From assembly GCF_900116625.1 (NCBI RefSeq), contig NZ_FPBE01000010.1, positions 1-36,050 of the forward strand: a stretch of 36,050 nt of DNA. Reading direction: 5' to 3'. Of this stretch, positions 17,948-25,821 are shown in pieces. The first letter of the stretch is position 1; each line of letters begins with the position of its first letter. The notes beneath the pieces were generated by a model that was not told the DNA's origin, ran no database searches, and worked only from the letters and a program-made list of their open reading frames with translations. The translations under genes were made by a program, and so were the position numbers. This stretch comes from Idiomarina abyssalis. GTDB lineage: Bacteria; Pseudomonadota; Gammaproteobacteria; Enterobacterales; Alteromonadaceae.

Positions 17948-18217
17948 ATGCCTAAACGCGTTAAAGCAACGGAAGCGCCTAATGTACCTGCAATTACCTG
18001 CCCAGAACTATTAGGTCAGCTTATTAAAGCTAAGCGTACAGGAATGAAGCTTAAACTTCGTGACTGTGCTGCATTGTGCGGCGTTGGCGTCAATACCTTG
18101 TCGCGTCTTGAGCGTGGCAACCCCAACACCACTCTGGCCGCAGCCTTTTCTGTGCTACAAGGCCTGGGTATTCAATTAACAGTAAAGTCAGACACTTCAG
18201 CCGAGGAGTGGGTGTAA
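17948..18217 (+). CDS. hipB: HipB-type antitoxin, helix-turn-helix regulator
   Basis: An 89-residue Xre-family regulator. The helix-turn-helix spans about residues 35-65 (LRDCAALCGVGVNTLSRLERG), followed by a dimerisation helix (LAAAFSVLQGLGIQLTV). It starts after a GGAGGG ribosome site and ends directly before the hipA ATG (stop TAA then ATG), so the two are translationally coupled. HipB proteins sequester HipA and repress their own operon. Confidence 0.88.
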   Translation: MPKRVKATEAPNVPAITCPELLGQLIKAKRTGMKLKLRDCAALCGVGVNTLSRLERGNPNTTLAAAFSVLQGLGIQLTVKSDTSAEEWV

Positions 18218-19528
18218 ATGCTGCATTCTGTTAATATCCGCTACGGAGAAAAAGTTGTTGGTCATATCGGTCTTAGTGAAGTAACCAAACTTCCGGTTAT
18301 AGAGTACCAACAACACTGGAAAGGAAACGGCTTCCCTATCTCGCCTTCACTTTCCCTAGAGGGCTCTCATACACCAGCTAGTGTCTATAACTACCTGGAT
18401 AACTTACTCCCCGAAGGAAAAGCCAGGGAGCTACTTGCACAAAACCTTGGCGTCAGCGAAAAGAATGTCTTTGCTCAGGCTTTAGCTCTGGGTCAGGATG
18501 TATCCGGAGCCTTTGCATTCACTAATCAGGAAACTCCTACCCAGCCCATATTCCGTGAAGTTCCACACAGCGAACTCATAGAGCGTCTTGAGCAAAAGGA
18601 AGACTTTGGACTGCTGCACTGGGACGACAAACCGCGCTTAAGTGTTGCAGGTGTGCAGGACAAACTTAATGTTTATATCAGTCCTGATGGTCAAATGGGT
18701 TTTGGCGACGGTACCTTATCATCAACCCACATTCTTAAGTTTGAAAAAGCAAATTTGCCACATTTAGTGCTAAACGAATTCATTTGCATGCAGCTGGCTA
18801 CGCTTTCGGGCTTGCCAACCGCAGAAACAGAATTTAAACGCTTTGACAAATTTCCCGCTCTTCTGGTCAAGCGCTTTGACAGGCATTACCACACTAACGC
18901 GGAAAAAGTCTTGCGGCGTCATGTTATCGACGGATGCCAGGCACTGGATCTTCCACGCGACTATAAATATGAACGCAATTTTGGTGACAGTCGCGACGTA
19001 AAACATATTCGCGATGGCGCCAGCCTCACAGGGCTTTTTAGCTTTTGCCAGGCCTCACCCAGCCCGGCTCAAAATACCATGCAACTTTTGCAATGGCAGC
19101 TATTTAATCTGATGATCAGTAACTACGACAGCCACGCTAAAAACGTATCATTTTTCTGGGGTCGCAACAGTTGCAGCTTCACGCCAGGCTACGATTTAGT
19201 TAACGTCGCCATGTTCCCCCAGTTTAAACAAGCGCTAGCTATGGCAGTAGGTGATGAGTTTGAGCCTGACCATATACACGCCTACCAGCTTGCAGACTTT
19301 GCAGAGAGTTGTGGCTTAAAACGCCCACTGGTGATCGAGTCACTGCGTGAATTATCGGCTAAAGTCCTTCATGTAATCAGCACCCAGGACCTGTCAAAAG
19401 AGCTTGAGCAACAAAAGCTTATTTCGGCAGAAGAAAAAGACTATATCGCGCAGCTAATTGAACACATCAAAGCTCGCACATTGCATTTACAGAAGTGTGC
19501 CAATAATATCGCCGATGTAACCCTGTAG
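18218..19528 (+). CDS. hipA: HipA-family serine/threonine kinase toxin
   Basis: A 436-residue protein close to E. coli HipA (440). It has an N-terminal HipA_N/couple domain (about 5-105) and a C-terminal kinase domain. The kinase landmarks are present: LSVAGVQDK with Ser142 at the place of autophosphorylated Ser150, SNYDSHAKN with catalytic Asp304, and PGYDLVNV with metal-binding Asp326, so the toxin looks active. HipA kinases phosphorylate aminoacyl-tRNA synthetases (GltX in E. coli) and induce dormancy; the target here is not known. The stop codon lies inside the palindromic repeat at 19525-19580, so that repeat forms the operon's 3' end. Confidence 0.92.
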   Translation: MLHSVNIRYGEKVVGHIGLSEVTKLPVIEYQQHWKGNGFPISPSLSLEGSHTPASVYNYLDNLLPEGKARELLAQNLGVSEKNVFAQALALGQDVSGAFAFTNQETPTQPIFREVPHSELIERLEQKEDFGLLHWDDKPRLSVAGVQDKLNVYISPDGQMGFGDGTLSSTHILKFEKANLPHLVLNEFICMQLATLSGLPTAETEFKRFDKFPALLVKRFDRHYHTNAEKVLRRHVIDGCQALDLPRDYKYERNFGDSRDVKHIRDGASLTGLFSFCQASPSPAQNTMQLLQWQLFNLMISNYDSHAKNVSFFWGRNSCSFTPGYDLVNVAMFPQFKQALAMAVGDEFEPDHIHAYQLADFAESCGLKRPLVIESLRELSAKVLHVISTQDLSKELEQQKLISAEEKDYIAQLIEHIKARTLHLQKCANNIADVTL

Positions 19529-19580
19529 CCTGGCACTTGTGTCAGGTGAGATATCGTACCTGACGTAAACGTCAGGCTAC
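19525..19580. repeat. Bipartite palindromic extragenic repeat, intact copy
   Basis: Two adjacent hairpins, CCTGGCAC/GTGTCAGG (19529-19546) and CCTGACGT/ACGTCAGG (about 19559-19576), are joined by TGAGATATCGTA and enclosed by GTAGCCTG (19525-19532) and CAGGCTAC (19573-19580). It carries TAAACGTCAGGCTA at 19566-19579, the site at which the same repeat is interrupted by the IS at 34655. A half copy lies at 30439. It overlaps the hipA stop codon. The rest of the gap to 19735 shows nothing beyond the ribosome site AGAGGT of the next gene. Confidence 0.85.
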
Positions 19581-19735
19581 ACAACTAAGGTTAGAATTTT
19601 TATAACAAAAACCTAACGTAACAAGCATTCAAAATATTCAAAAATTCCTCTGGCATTGGCTAAAACCATCCGCTAAGGTTGAAGGTACCGACACTGCACT
19701 TAGGTGTTTTAGAAACAACAACAAGAGGTACAACC

Positions 19736-21490
19736 ATGCGTTTTAAACAGTCTCTTTTAGTCTTAGCAATATCGGGCGCGCTTACGGCGTGCGGCGGAAG
19801 CTCAAGCGACTCTCCCAACGACAATACAAGCGGTGGAGGCAACAATACCGACGACGGCACTGCAACCACTACAACAACGGTAGTTAGTGAGGGTGTGATC
19901 ACAGGTTTTGGCAGTGTGTATGTCAATGGACAACGGTATCGATCAGAAAATGCTGAAATTGCTGTAGGTAACTCCCCTGCGGCAGATGAAGCCCAGTTAA
20001 AAGTGGGTATGGTTGTTACCGTTGCTGCTTCTGCGTCAGACGATGGTGAAGACCCGGACGCGCAGCAAATTCGCTACGAGGAACACCTGCAAGGCCCGGT
20101 CTCATTCATTGACCGTGAAGCAGAACAAATTGAAGTGCTGGGCCAGACCATTCTCTTTGATGACCTGACCGAGTTTGATGAAACCGATATCGAGACTTTG
20201 TCGGTGGGTGATTTCATTGAAGTCAGCGGCTACATCAACGACGAAGGCAGCTTTTACGCGACGCTTGTTGAGCTGGAAACCGAAGAAACTGAAATTAAGT
20301 TAAAAGGCGAAATCGCCAATCTGGATACCGATGCTCAAACCTTTTCTTTAGCGGAGCTGACTATCGACTACTCTGCGGCGGAATATGACGACATGACCGC
20401 GGACGACCTGGCCGACGGCCTGTTCGTAAAAGTAGAAGGCGATGATTTCGACGGCGACACTCTAACACTCACAGCCAGCAGTATCGAAAACAAAGAAGAA
20501 AACGACATAGATAACGACGCCGAAGAAGTCACCATTGCGGGTATCGTTAAAGATTACGACAGTGAAAGCGGCGTATTTAGCGTTAACCGGTACCAGTTCA
20601 CCCTTAACGAGGACACCGAGTTTGATGACGGCAGTTTAGACACACTTGCCAATGGCGTTATCGTAAAAGTTGAAGGTCGCTTTGAAAGCGAACAATTAAT
20701 TGCCGAAGAAATTGAGTTCAAGGCCACTGACGCCCGCAGCAAAACCGAAGGCCAGGTGACTGACCTCAACGCCGACAACGAAACCTTTGTTATTGACAAC
20801 ACCACGTTCAGCGTAACACCTGAAACGCAATACGAAGACGAGTCCGGTTTAGACGAACGCAGCTTTACTTTCGATGACATTGCCGTGAACGACTGGCTAA
20901 AAGTCATTTCACGTCAGGACGACCAGGGCACTACCATTGCACTTAAAGTAAAACGTATTGACCAGGAAGACCGCGAAGGTGAAGTCAAAGGTCGTGTATC
21001 TGATGTCAGCGCAGAAGGTATGACCATAGCGAACGTTGCTGTCGGATTTAACGAGAACACTGAGTTTGAAGGTGAAGACGACAGCATCAGCATTGAACGT
21101 TTTATCGAGCTGGTTCAAAGCAACCCGGCCGTTATCGTTGAAGTTGACGGCGAATACGACGGCGACACGCTAATTGCCGCAAAAGTAGAAGTTGAAACTG
21201 TAGGTGGCCAAGACGGCGACGATGATGGCGACGACAACGATGACAGTACCGGAAAAGCCGAGTTTGAAGGCGAAATAGAGTCAATCGAAGGCGACAGCGT
21301 TTTCGTCAACGGCAATGAGCTGCGCTTTGCAGAAGACGCCGACTTCGAACTGAACGACGAAGAAGTTGATTTACAAACCTTCTTTAATGCTCTTGAAGTG
21401 GGCGTTGTTATTGAGGTAGAAGGCGTCTGGGTCGACCAAAGTTACATCAAGGTAACTGAGGCCGAACTTGAAACCAATGACGAGGAATAA
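19736..21490 (+). CDS. Lipoprotein with seven DUF5666-like repeats
   Basis: A 584-residue predicted lipoprotein: lipobox LTAC with Cys19, then a Ser/Asn/Gly/Thr linker. I count seven repeats of about 65-70 residues (about 52-115, 118-182, 187-252, 265-328, 336-408, 415-486, 508-578). Each runs G.I..[YF]D....F.V.G..[IFV]......F and ends with a [VF].VEG.[FWY]....I.A..[IV]E strand, as in DUF5666. A Gly/Asp linker (about 488-505) precedes the last repeat. The protein is very acidic, which could allow Ca2+ binding, but this is inference. Function is unknown. The ATG at 19736 is chosen for AGAGGT upstream and the signal peptide. It ends 2 nt from convergent cysQ with no visible terminator. Confidence 0.82.
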   Translation: MRFKQSLLVLAISGALTACGGSSSDSPNDNTSGGGNNTDDGTATTTTTVVSEGVITGFGSVYVNGQRYRSENAEIAVGNSPAADEAQLKVGMVVTVAASASDDGEDPDAQQIRYEEHLQGPVSFIDREAEQIEVLGQTILFDDLTEFDETDIETLSVGDFIEVSGYINDEGSFYATLVELETEETEIKLKGEIANLDTDAQTFSLAELTIDYSAAEYDDMTADDLADGLFVKVEGDDFDGDTLTLTASSIENKEENDIDNDAEEVTIAGIVKDYDSESGVFSVNRYQFTLNEDTEFDDGSLDTLANGVIVKVEGRFESEQLIAEEIEFKATDARSKTEGQVTDLNADNETFVIDNTTFSVTPETQYEDESGLDERSFTFDDIAVNDWLKVISRQDDQGTTIALKVKRIDQEDREGEVKGRVSDVSAEGMTIANVAVGFNENTEFEGEDDSISIERFIELVQSNPAVIVEVDGEYDGDTLIAAKVEVETVGGQDGDDDGDDNDDSTGKAEFEGEIESIEGDSVFVNGNELRFAEDADFELNDEEVDLQTFFNALEVGVVIEVEGVWVDQSYIKVTEAELETNDEE

Positions 21491-21492
21491 CA

Positions 21493-22227
21493 TCAACGCG
21501 CAATAAAATGCGGGTTTAGATAATCCTCTTTTTGGTTATACAGCAGCGGGTCGCCGGTAACAGTTGTTACCTGCCCACCCGCTGCGCTTAATACCGCATG
21601 AGCTGCTCCGGTATCCCACTCACACGTTGGCCCTAAGCGCGGGTAGATATCCGCTTTACCTTCAGCCACCAGGCAAATTTTCAGTGAACTGCCCATAGGC
21701 ACCATTTCATATGACTTACCTAAAGCATCCAGCCAGTCAATGGTTTCCTGCGAAGGGTGAGAGCGAGAGCCCACAACACGCAGAGTTTCCGGCTCTTTTG
21801 TTGCTACCGAAATGGCTTTGTCATTTAAAAAGGCGCCGCGGTCACGTTCACCGGTATACATGGCATCCAGTACCGGCGCGTAAACCACACCCATAATGGG
21901 CACGCCCTTTTCAATTAAGGCAATGTTCACGGTAAATTCGCCATTACGTTTAATAAACTCTTTGGTGCCATCCAGCGGGTCAACCAACCAGTAACGACAC
22001 CAGTGCTTACGCTGCTCCCAGCTAATGTCTGACGACTCTTCCGAAATAATCGGGTACTGGGTGTCAAGCGCACGCAAGCCATCACAAATAACATTGTGGG
22101 CGGCTAAATCCGCCTTCGTCAGCGGGCTGTCATCGCCCTTCTTCTGCACATCAAAGTCATCACTTTGGTAAATGTCCATAATGGCCGCGCCTGCGTCGCG
22201 GGCAATGGTTTTTAATTCGTTAAGCAT
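21493..22227 (-). CDS. cysQ: 3'(2'),5'-bisphosphate nucleotidase
   Basis: A 244-residue Mg2+-dependent phosphatase of the inositol-monophosphatase superfamily that hydrolyses PAP (the by-product of PAPS use) to AMP. Motifs: ISEESS with Glu64, VDPLDGTKEF with Asp83, Leu85 and Asp86, and CEWDTGAAHA near the C-terminus, all metal ligands in the family. Its start overlaps the end of cysC by 8 nt, so PAPS synthesis and PAP removal are coupled in one operon. Lithium-sensitive inhibition is a family property, not shown here. Confidence 0.93.
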   Translation of the reverse strand: MLNELKTIARDAGAAIMDIYQSDDFDVQKKGDDSPLTKADLAAHNVICDGLRALDTQYPIISEESSDISWEQRKHWCRYWLVDPLDGTKEFIKRNGEFTVNIALIEKGVPIMGVVYAPVLDAMYTGERDRGAFLNDKAISVATKEPETLRVVGSRSHPSQETIDWLDALGKSYEMVPMGSSLKICLVAEGKADIYPRLGPTCEWDTGAAHAVLSAAGGQVTTVTGDPLLYNQKEDYLNPHFIAR

Positions 22228-22828
22228 AAATAATCCCGTTATCCTTTAAATACTGCACCACTTGTTCAGCGGCTTGCTCAATGTCCATTTCATCGGTTTT
22301 TAAATGCACTTCAGGCTGCCCTGGCGCCTCATAAGGCGACGATATACCGGTAAAATGCGGAATATCACCGGCGCGTGCCTTTTTATACAGACCTTTCGGA
22401 TCACGCTGTTCGCAAATCTCTAACGGCGTATCCACAAACACTTCAATAAAACGTTCGCCTGTCAGTTCACGTGCCTGCGCACGGTCAGCAATAAAAGGCG
22501 AAATAAACGCCGTACCCACAATCAGGCCCGCGTCCAGAAACAGGCGGCTGACTTCGGTAATGCGGCGAATGTTTTCCACTCTGTCAGTATCGTTAAAACC
22601 CAGGTCTTTGTTCAAGCCATGGCGCACGTTATCGCCGTCCAGCAAATAGGTGTGGCAACCCCGTTCAAACAGTTTGCGATCAACCGCGTTAGCAATAGTC
22701 GACTTACCCGAGCCACTTAAGCCCGTGTACCACAGCAGTGCAGGTTGGTGTTTTTTCTGTGTGACGCGGTCGTCATGCGTTACAGCGGCATCATGCCAGA
22801 CAATGTTATCGACCATGGAATCGTTCAT
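22220..22828 (-). CDS. cysC: Adenylylsulfate kinase
   Basis: A 202-residue APS kinase making PAPS from APS and ATP. It has a Walker A motif GLSGSGKST (36-44), the DGDN APS-binding loop (64-67), and FISPF with Ser110 at the position of the phosphorylated Ser109 of E. coli. The N-terminus (VDNIVWHDAAVTHDDR) resembles E. coli CysC. It starts 33 nt after a strong terminator, so its own promoter would have to lie within the hairpin region or it depends on read-through. It is separate from cysDN, unlike the enterobacterial cysDNC operon. Confidence 0.95.
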   Translation of the reverse strand: MNDSMVDNIVWHDAAVTHDDRVTQKKHQPALLWYTGLSGSGKSTIANAVDRKLFERGCHTYLLDGDNVRHGLNKDLGFNDTDRVENIRRITEVSRLFLDAGLIVGTAFISPFIADRAQARELTGERFIEVFVDTPLEICEQRDPKGLYKKARAGDIPHFTGISSPYEAPGQPEVHLKTDEMDIEQAAEQVVQYLKDNGIIYA

Positions 22829-22861
22829 TCAAAAAGTGATGCCCAAATTGTACCGCAAAAC

Positions 22862-22901
22862 AAATAAAAAAACCGCACCCGGCAGAAGCCGGATGCGGTT
22901 T
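22862..22901 (-). terminator. Intrinsic terminator of the subtilase-chaperone unit
   Basis: A 14-bp stem (22870-22883 with 22888-22901, one G-U pair on the minus strand), a 4-nt loop and an A-rich plus-strand tract 22862-22872, hence a U tract on the minus strand. It lies 18 nt after the chaperone gene. Confidence 0.9.
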
Positions 22902-22919
22902 TCATCACTACAACAAGAA

Positions 22920-23411
22920 TTAACGTTTAATAACGTGCAACTCGTTACGAGGTTCAATAACCTCAATACGTGCAGCGCGAACTAAGTCGCTTCCGCGCAG
23001 TTTCTCAACCAGTTCGTTCAGGTCAGCGCCTTCTGGTGCTTTTAACAAGCCCAGTCCAGCACGCGAATCTTCGCTGACAACTGTCAGACCAAATTCTTGT
23101 GCAATGGCTGCTAAACCTTGCTCGCCAGCTAACACAGTCAGGTTGCCACTAATCTTTGCAACGTTACGTGTTACTTCGTTATACACTTCAACACCACCCG
23201 TTAACTTAGGTGATTTTACGTTAGAGCTTTTTTCCATCATACGGTAAGTGCCAAACGCACGTGCGTCCGATACCGTTGCTGGAAGTTCTGCTTTGCTGAC
23301 ACTCTTTTGGTTGTCAGTCGTCAGGCGGTCATCAACAGCCTGATCCTGAGCGATCACAGAGCCTGTCATCAATAAACCTGATGCAGCTAAAGCCATCATT
23401 GTTAATTTCAT
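22920..23411 (-). CDS. Secreted external chaperone / propeptide-like partner of the subtilase
   Basis: A 163-residue protein with a signal peptide (MKLTMMALAASGLLMTGSVIAQ). The C-terminal half (GNLTVLAGEQGLAAIAQEFG, then AGLGLLKAPEGADLNELVEKL) has the alternating strand-helix pattern of subtilisin propeptides, and ends in a short basic tail. It sits 24 nt downstream of a P-domain subtilase that lacks its own propeptide. This matches the Aeromonas sobria ASP/ORF2 arrangement, where ORF2 is an external chaperone that folds the protease and occupies its active site. I infer the same role: folding helper and inhibitor in the periplasm. A good AAGGAG site precedes the ATG. Confidence 0.72.
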   Translation of the reverse strand: MKLTMMALAASGLLMTGSVIAQDQAVDDRLTTDNQKSVSKAELPATVSDARAFGTYRMMEKSSNVKSPKLTGGVEVYNEVTRNVAKISGNLTVLAGEQGLAAIAQEFGLTVVSEDSRAGLGLLKAPEGADLNELVEKLRGSDLVRAARIEVIEPRNELHVIKR

Positions 23412-23435
23412 AACTTCTTCTCCTTTGCCTTGTTA

Positions 23436-25706
23436 TTAATGACCAAACAAACGGACATTAACCTGATCAACAAGGCTGTTTTCCGTATTATTCAAGTACG
23501 TACCACGATCTTGACCGTTCGTATCAACAACACGAACTGTCCAGGTTCCGGCAGACGACTCGCCTAAAAATGCGTTGGTCAGTAACGGGCTGCTTGGGTG
23601 ATAAATGTGGTCTAAATCACCACCAAGTGAACCTAAGCCTATGTAAGCACCTAACGACGTACGTGAGGTTGCAATCACTGACTTAGTACCGGCAGGTGAC
23701 GTCACTTCAATAGCGATATCCGAACCTGCTGTCGTACCTGAAATCATACCCATGTAGGTTTCAGCCATTGCCATGTTACGCACTGACAAACCAAACTGCA
23801 TACCTTCAATGGTCACGTCTTCTTCAACCGTAATTTCAATTGAAGCGCCGTCAGCATTGTTATCTGGTACAGCAACCGGAGTTTCTAATACAGTTTCTAG
23901 CCATTCAGTTTCAACTAGCTCTGGTAATTCGACCGAATCAGACATCGCAAGTTCAACTGCTGCGCCTGCGTCAGGACGACCAAAGCCGTATAAGTTGTTA
24001 AAGCTGAAACCAGCAGCGTTCTCAACCCAACCCTGGTGTGCAACGAAAGTACCGTCGCCAACAGTCAGTTCAATTGGAGCGTTGTCAGCATCAACCTGAG
24101 TAGCCGTCGCTGCCAGAATGTGACGAATTTCGCGCCAGCTTAACTCTGGATTAGCTTCAGCAATCAAGTTAACCACACCCGAGGTGTTCGGTGCAGCGGA
24201 CGACGTACCGTTAAAGGTGTTGGTATAGTTACAGCTTAAGTTGCTGTCGTTATACTCACCCATTGGGTTATTGAACGGATAAACACGCTCGTGGAAGTTA
24301 TCAATACCCAGGCCGGCAAAAAATGCACCGTTGGTATTCATGAAGCTGTCATATGATGCCCAGCCCGCATAACCACGAGTACAAGTTGTCTGGTCTGTGG
24401 TTACCATTGCTGGTTCAGTATCACCATATTCGCCAGCAGGCGCTGCGACAAACAGGTTAGAGCCAGCTGTTGAATAGCTCGTGTGGTTACCGTCGGTGTT
24501 TACTGCACCAATTGAAATGGTGTAGAAACTTGCGTTGCTTGAATCCCAGTTGCCGTCAAAACAACTGAATACACGGCTTGCGCCTTCAACCACGCCAGCT
24601 TGCTGTGCATTACACATCTCAGAGGCTTCCGGCCAGCTACCAGCGCTGACGAAAGAGTTACCCGCTGACTTAATGTTCAATGCGCCCAGTCCGTTACGCA
24701 ACTCTTGAGTTGGGTAGCTGACAATCGTCTCATCAATTTCATCAGTGGCAAAAATAACAGGCGCCGTTGAACCGTAACTGCGGTTAAAGGTCACAACGTT
24801 ATCGTTTACGCCGATACCAGAACCCGCCATACCATGGGCCATCATAAGGTTACGATCGGTCTGCGTACCTCCGCCACCCAGGTAGTTCATGCCAATCAAA
24901 CTTGCGTTAGGAGAAACACCGCGTCCACCTAAACCGTTCCAGCCTTGTGCTGCAATCAGACCAGAAACCGATGTTCCGTGGTCACCGCCGTTGCCCAATA
25001 CCGTTGGGTCAGTGCGGTCTCTTGCGCCATCAATAAAGTTGATTGAGCGACCCGGAAGAACGTTCATTTGTAAATCTTCATGGTCAATCGCTAAGCCCTG
25101 GTCAACCACGACAGAAATAGAACCTTCACCGGTAATACCGTGCTGGTATGCACCAGCCACGTTCAAGTCTTCGCCCGGAACCAGAATGCTTTCGTCAAAA
25201 AAGAAGACCGATGCCGCTTGCTCTTCAGTCCAGCCCTGAGCAACACGCAGTTCACGCCATGCTTCAAATACTGAATCAGCCATAGCAAAACCGGTTTGTC
25301 CGGTGTTACGTAAGTGCCACTGTTGATGCGCAAGAGGGTCGCCCTTAACGTTGTCGACAGTCACTTGTTGTGTTGTCGTTAATTCGCCGTCGCTAACACT
25401 AATGTTGATAGTCGCAGGCTCTGCACGCATAGGAGTGTATACAAAGCTACCGTCGCTGCTGATTTCAACAGAACCCGGAGCCGTATCCTGGCCTTCCGGT
25501 GTTACAACGCTAGCTGAATAAGTTAATTCGTCGCCATTAGGGTCAGTTGCCGTAACCTGTCCATGAACAGGCATCCACTGCTTACCTTCAGCTGCCACTT
25601 CCGCCGAAACGGTTGGCTCATAATTATCATCACTACCGCCACAGGCTGCTAAACCCATTACAACAGCAGCTGATAATGCCGTTAATTTAAATTGTTTAAT
25701 TGGCAT
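23436..25706 (-). CDS. Lipoprotein subtilase (S8) with P domain, kexin-like
   Basis: A 756-residue protease. Lipobox GLAAC gives lipidated Cys22; about 45-120 is a cadherin-like/tandem beta domain (TATDPNGDELTYSA). The S8 domain (about 125-590) has Asp202 (VVVDQG), His243 (GDHGTSVSG), the oxyanion Asn350 (SAGNSF) and Ser502 (NGTSSAAP), so it should be active. About 610-756 is a proprotein-convertase P domain (GTWTVRVVDTNGQDRGT). No propeptide domain is evident between lipobox and catalytic domain, consistent with the separate chaperone gene downstream. The start at 25706 has CGAGGT upstream; an upstream ATG (25748) adds 14 unlikely residues. Aeromonas ASP and yeast kexin are architectural relatives. 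A likely promoter is at 25748-25776. The substrate is unknown. Confidence 0.9.
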   Translation of the reverse strand: MPIKQFKLTALSAAVVMGLAACGGSDDNYEPTVSAEVAAEGKQWMPVHGQVTATDPNGDELTYSASVVTPEGQDTAPGSVEISSDGSFVYTPMRAEPATINISVSDGELTTTQQVTVDNVKGDPLAHQQWHLRNTGQTGFAMADSVFEAWRELRVAQGWTEEQAASVFFFDESILVPGEDLNVAGAYQHGITGEGSISVVVDQGLAIDHEDLQMNVLPGRSINFIDGARDRTDPTVLGNGGDHGTSVSGLIAAQGWNGLGGRGVSPNASLIGMNYLGGGGTQTDRNLMMAHGMAGSGIGVNDNVVTFNRSYGSTAPVIFATDEIDETIVSYPTQELRNGLGALNIKSAGNSFVSAGSWPEASEMCNAQQAGVVEGASRVFSCFDGNWDSSNASFYTISIGAVNTDGNHTSYSTAGSNLFVAAPAGEYGDTEPAMVTTDQTTCTRGYAGWASYDSFMNTNGAFFAGLGIDNFHERVYPFNNPMGEYNDSNLSCNYTNTFNGTSSAAPNTSGVVNLIAEANPELSWREIRHILAATATQVDADNAPIELTVGDGTFVAHQGWVENAAGFSFNNLYGFGRPDAGAAVELAMSDSVELPELVETEWLETVLETPVAVPDNNADGASIEITVEEDVTIEGMQFGLSVRNMAMAETYMGMISGTTAGSDIAIEVTSPAGTKSVIATSRTSLGAYIGLGSLGGDLDHIYHPSSPLLTNAFLGESSAGTWTVRVVDTNGQDRGTYLNNTENSLVDQVNVRLFGH

Positions 25707-25747
25707 TTTTACCTCGTTTATTATTGTTCCCCTAAAAAGGAACAACA

Positions 25748-25776
25748 CTATAACGAGGACGTTAAGATTATGTAAA
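25748..25776 (-). promoter_or_regulatory. Probable promoter of the subtilase-chaperone operon
   Basis: On the minus strand TTTACA (25771-25776) and TTATAG (25748-25753) are spaced by 17 nt, 41 nt before the start. The leader holds a 7-bp hairpin TTGTTCC/GGAACAA (25724-25730 with 25739-25745) with no U tract. Confidence 0.55.
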
Positions 25777-25821
25777 CGTAAAATGTAACAAAGTGTTAAT
25801 AAGATTAACGAGCCAGTAACA

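Noticed and set aside
19585-19615. A possible terminator after the repeat at 19525-19580
   Set aside because: Only short GTTAG/CTAAC arms around an A/T-rich loop; too weak to call.
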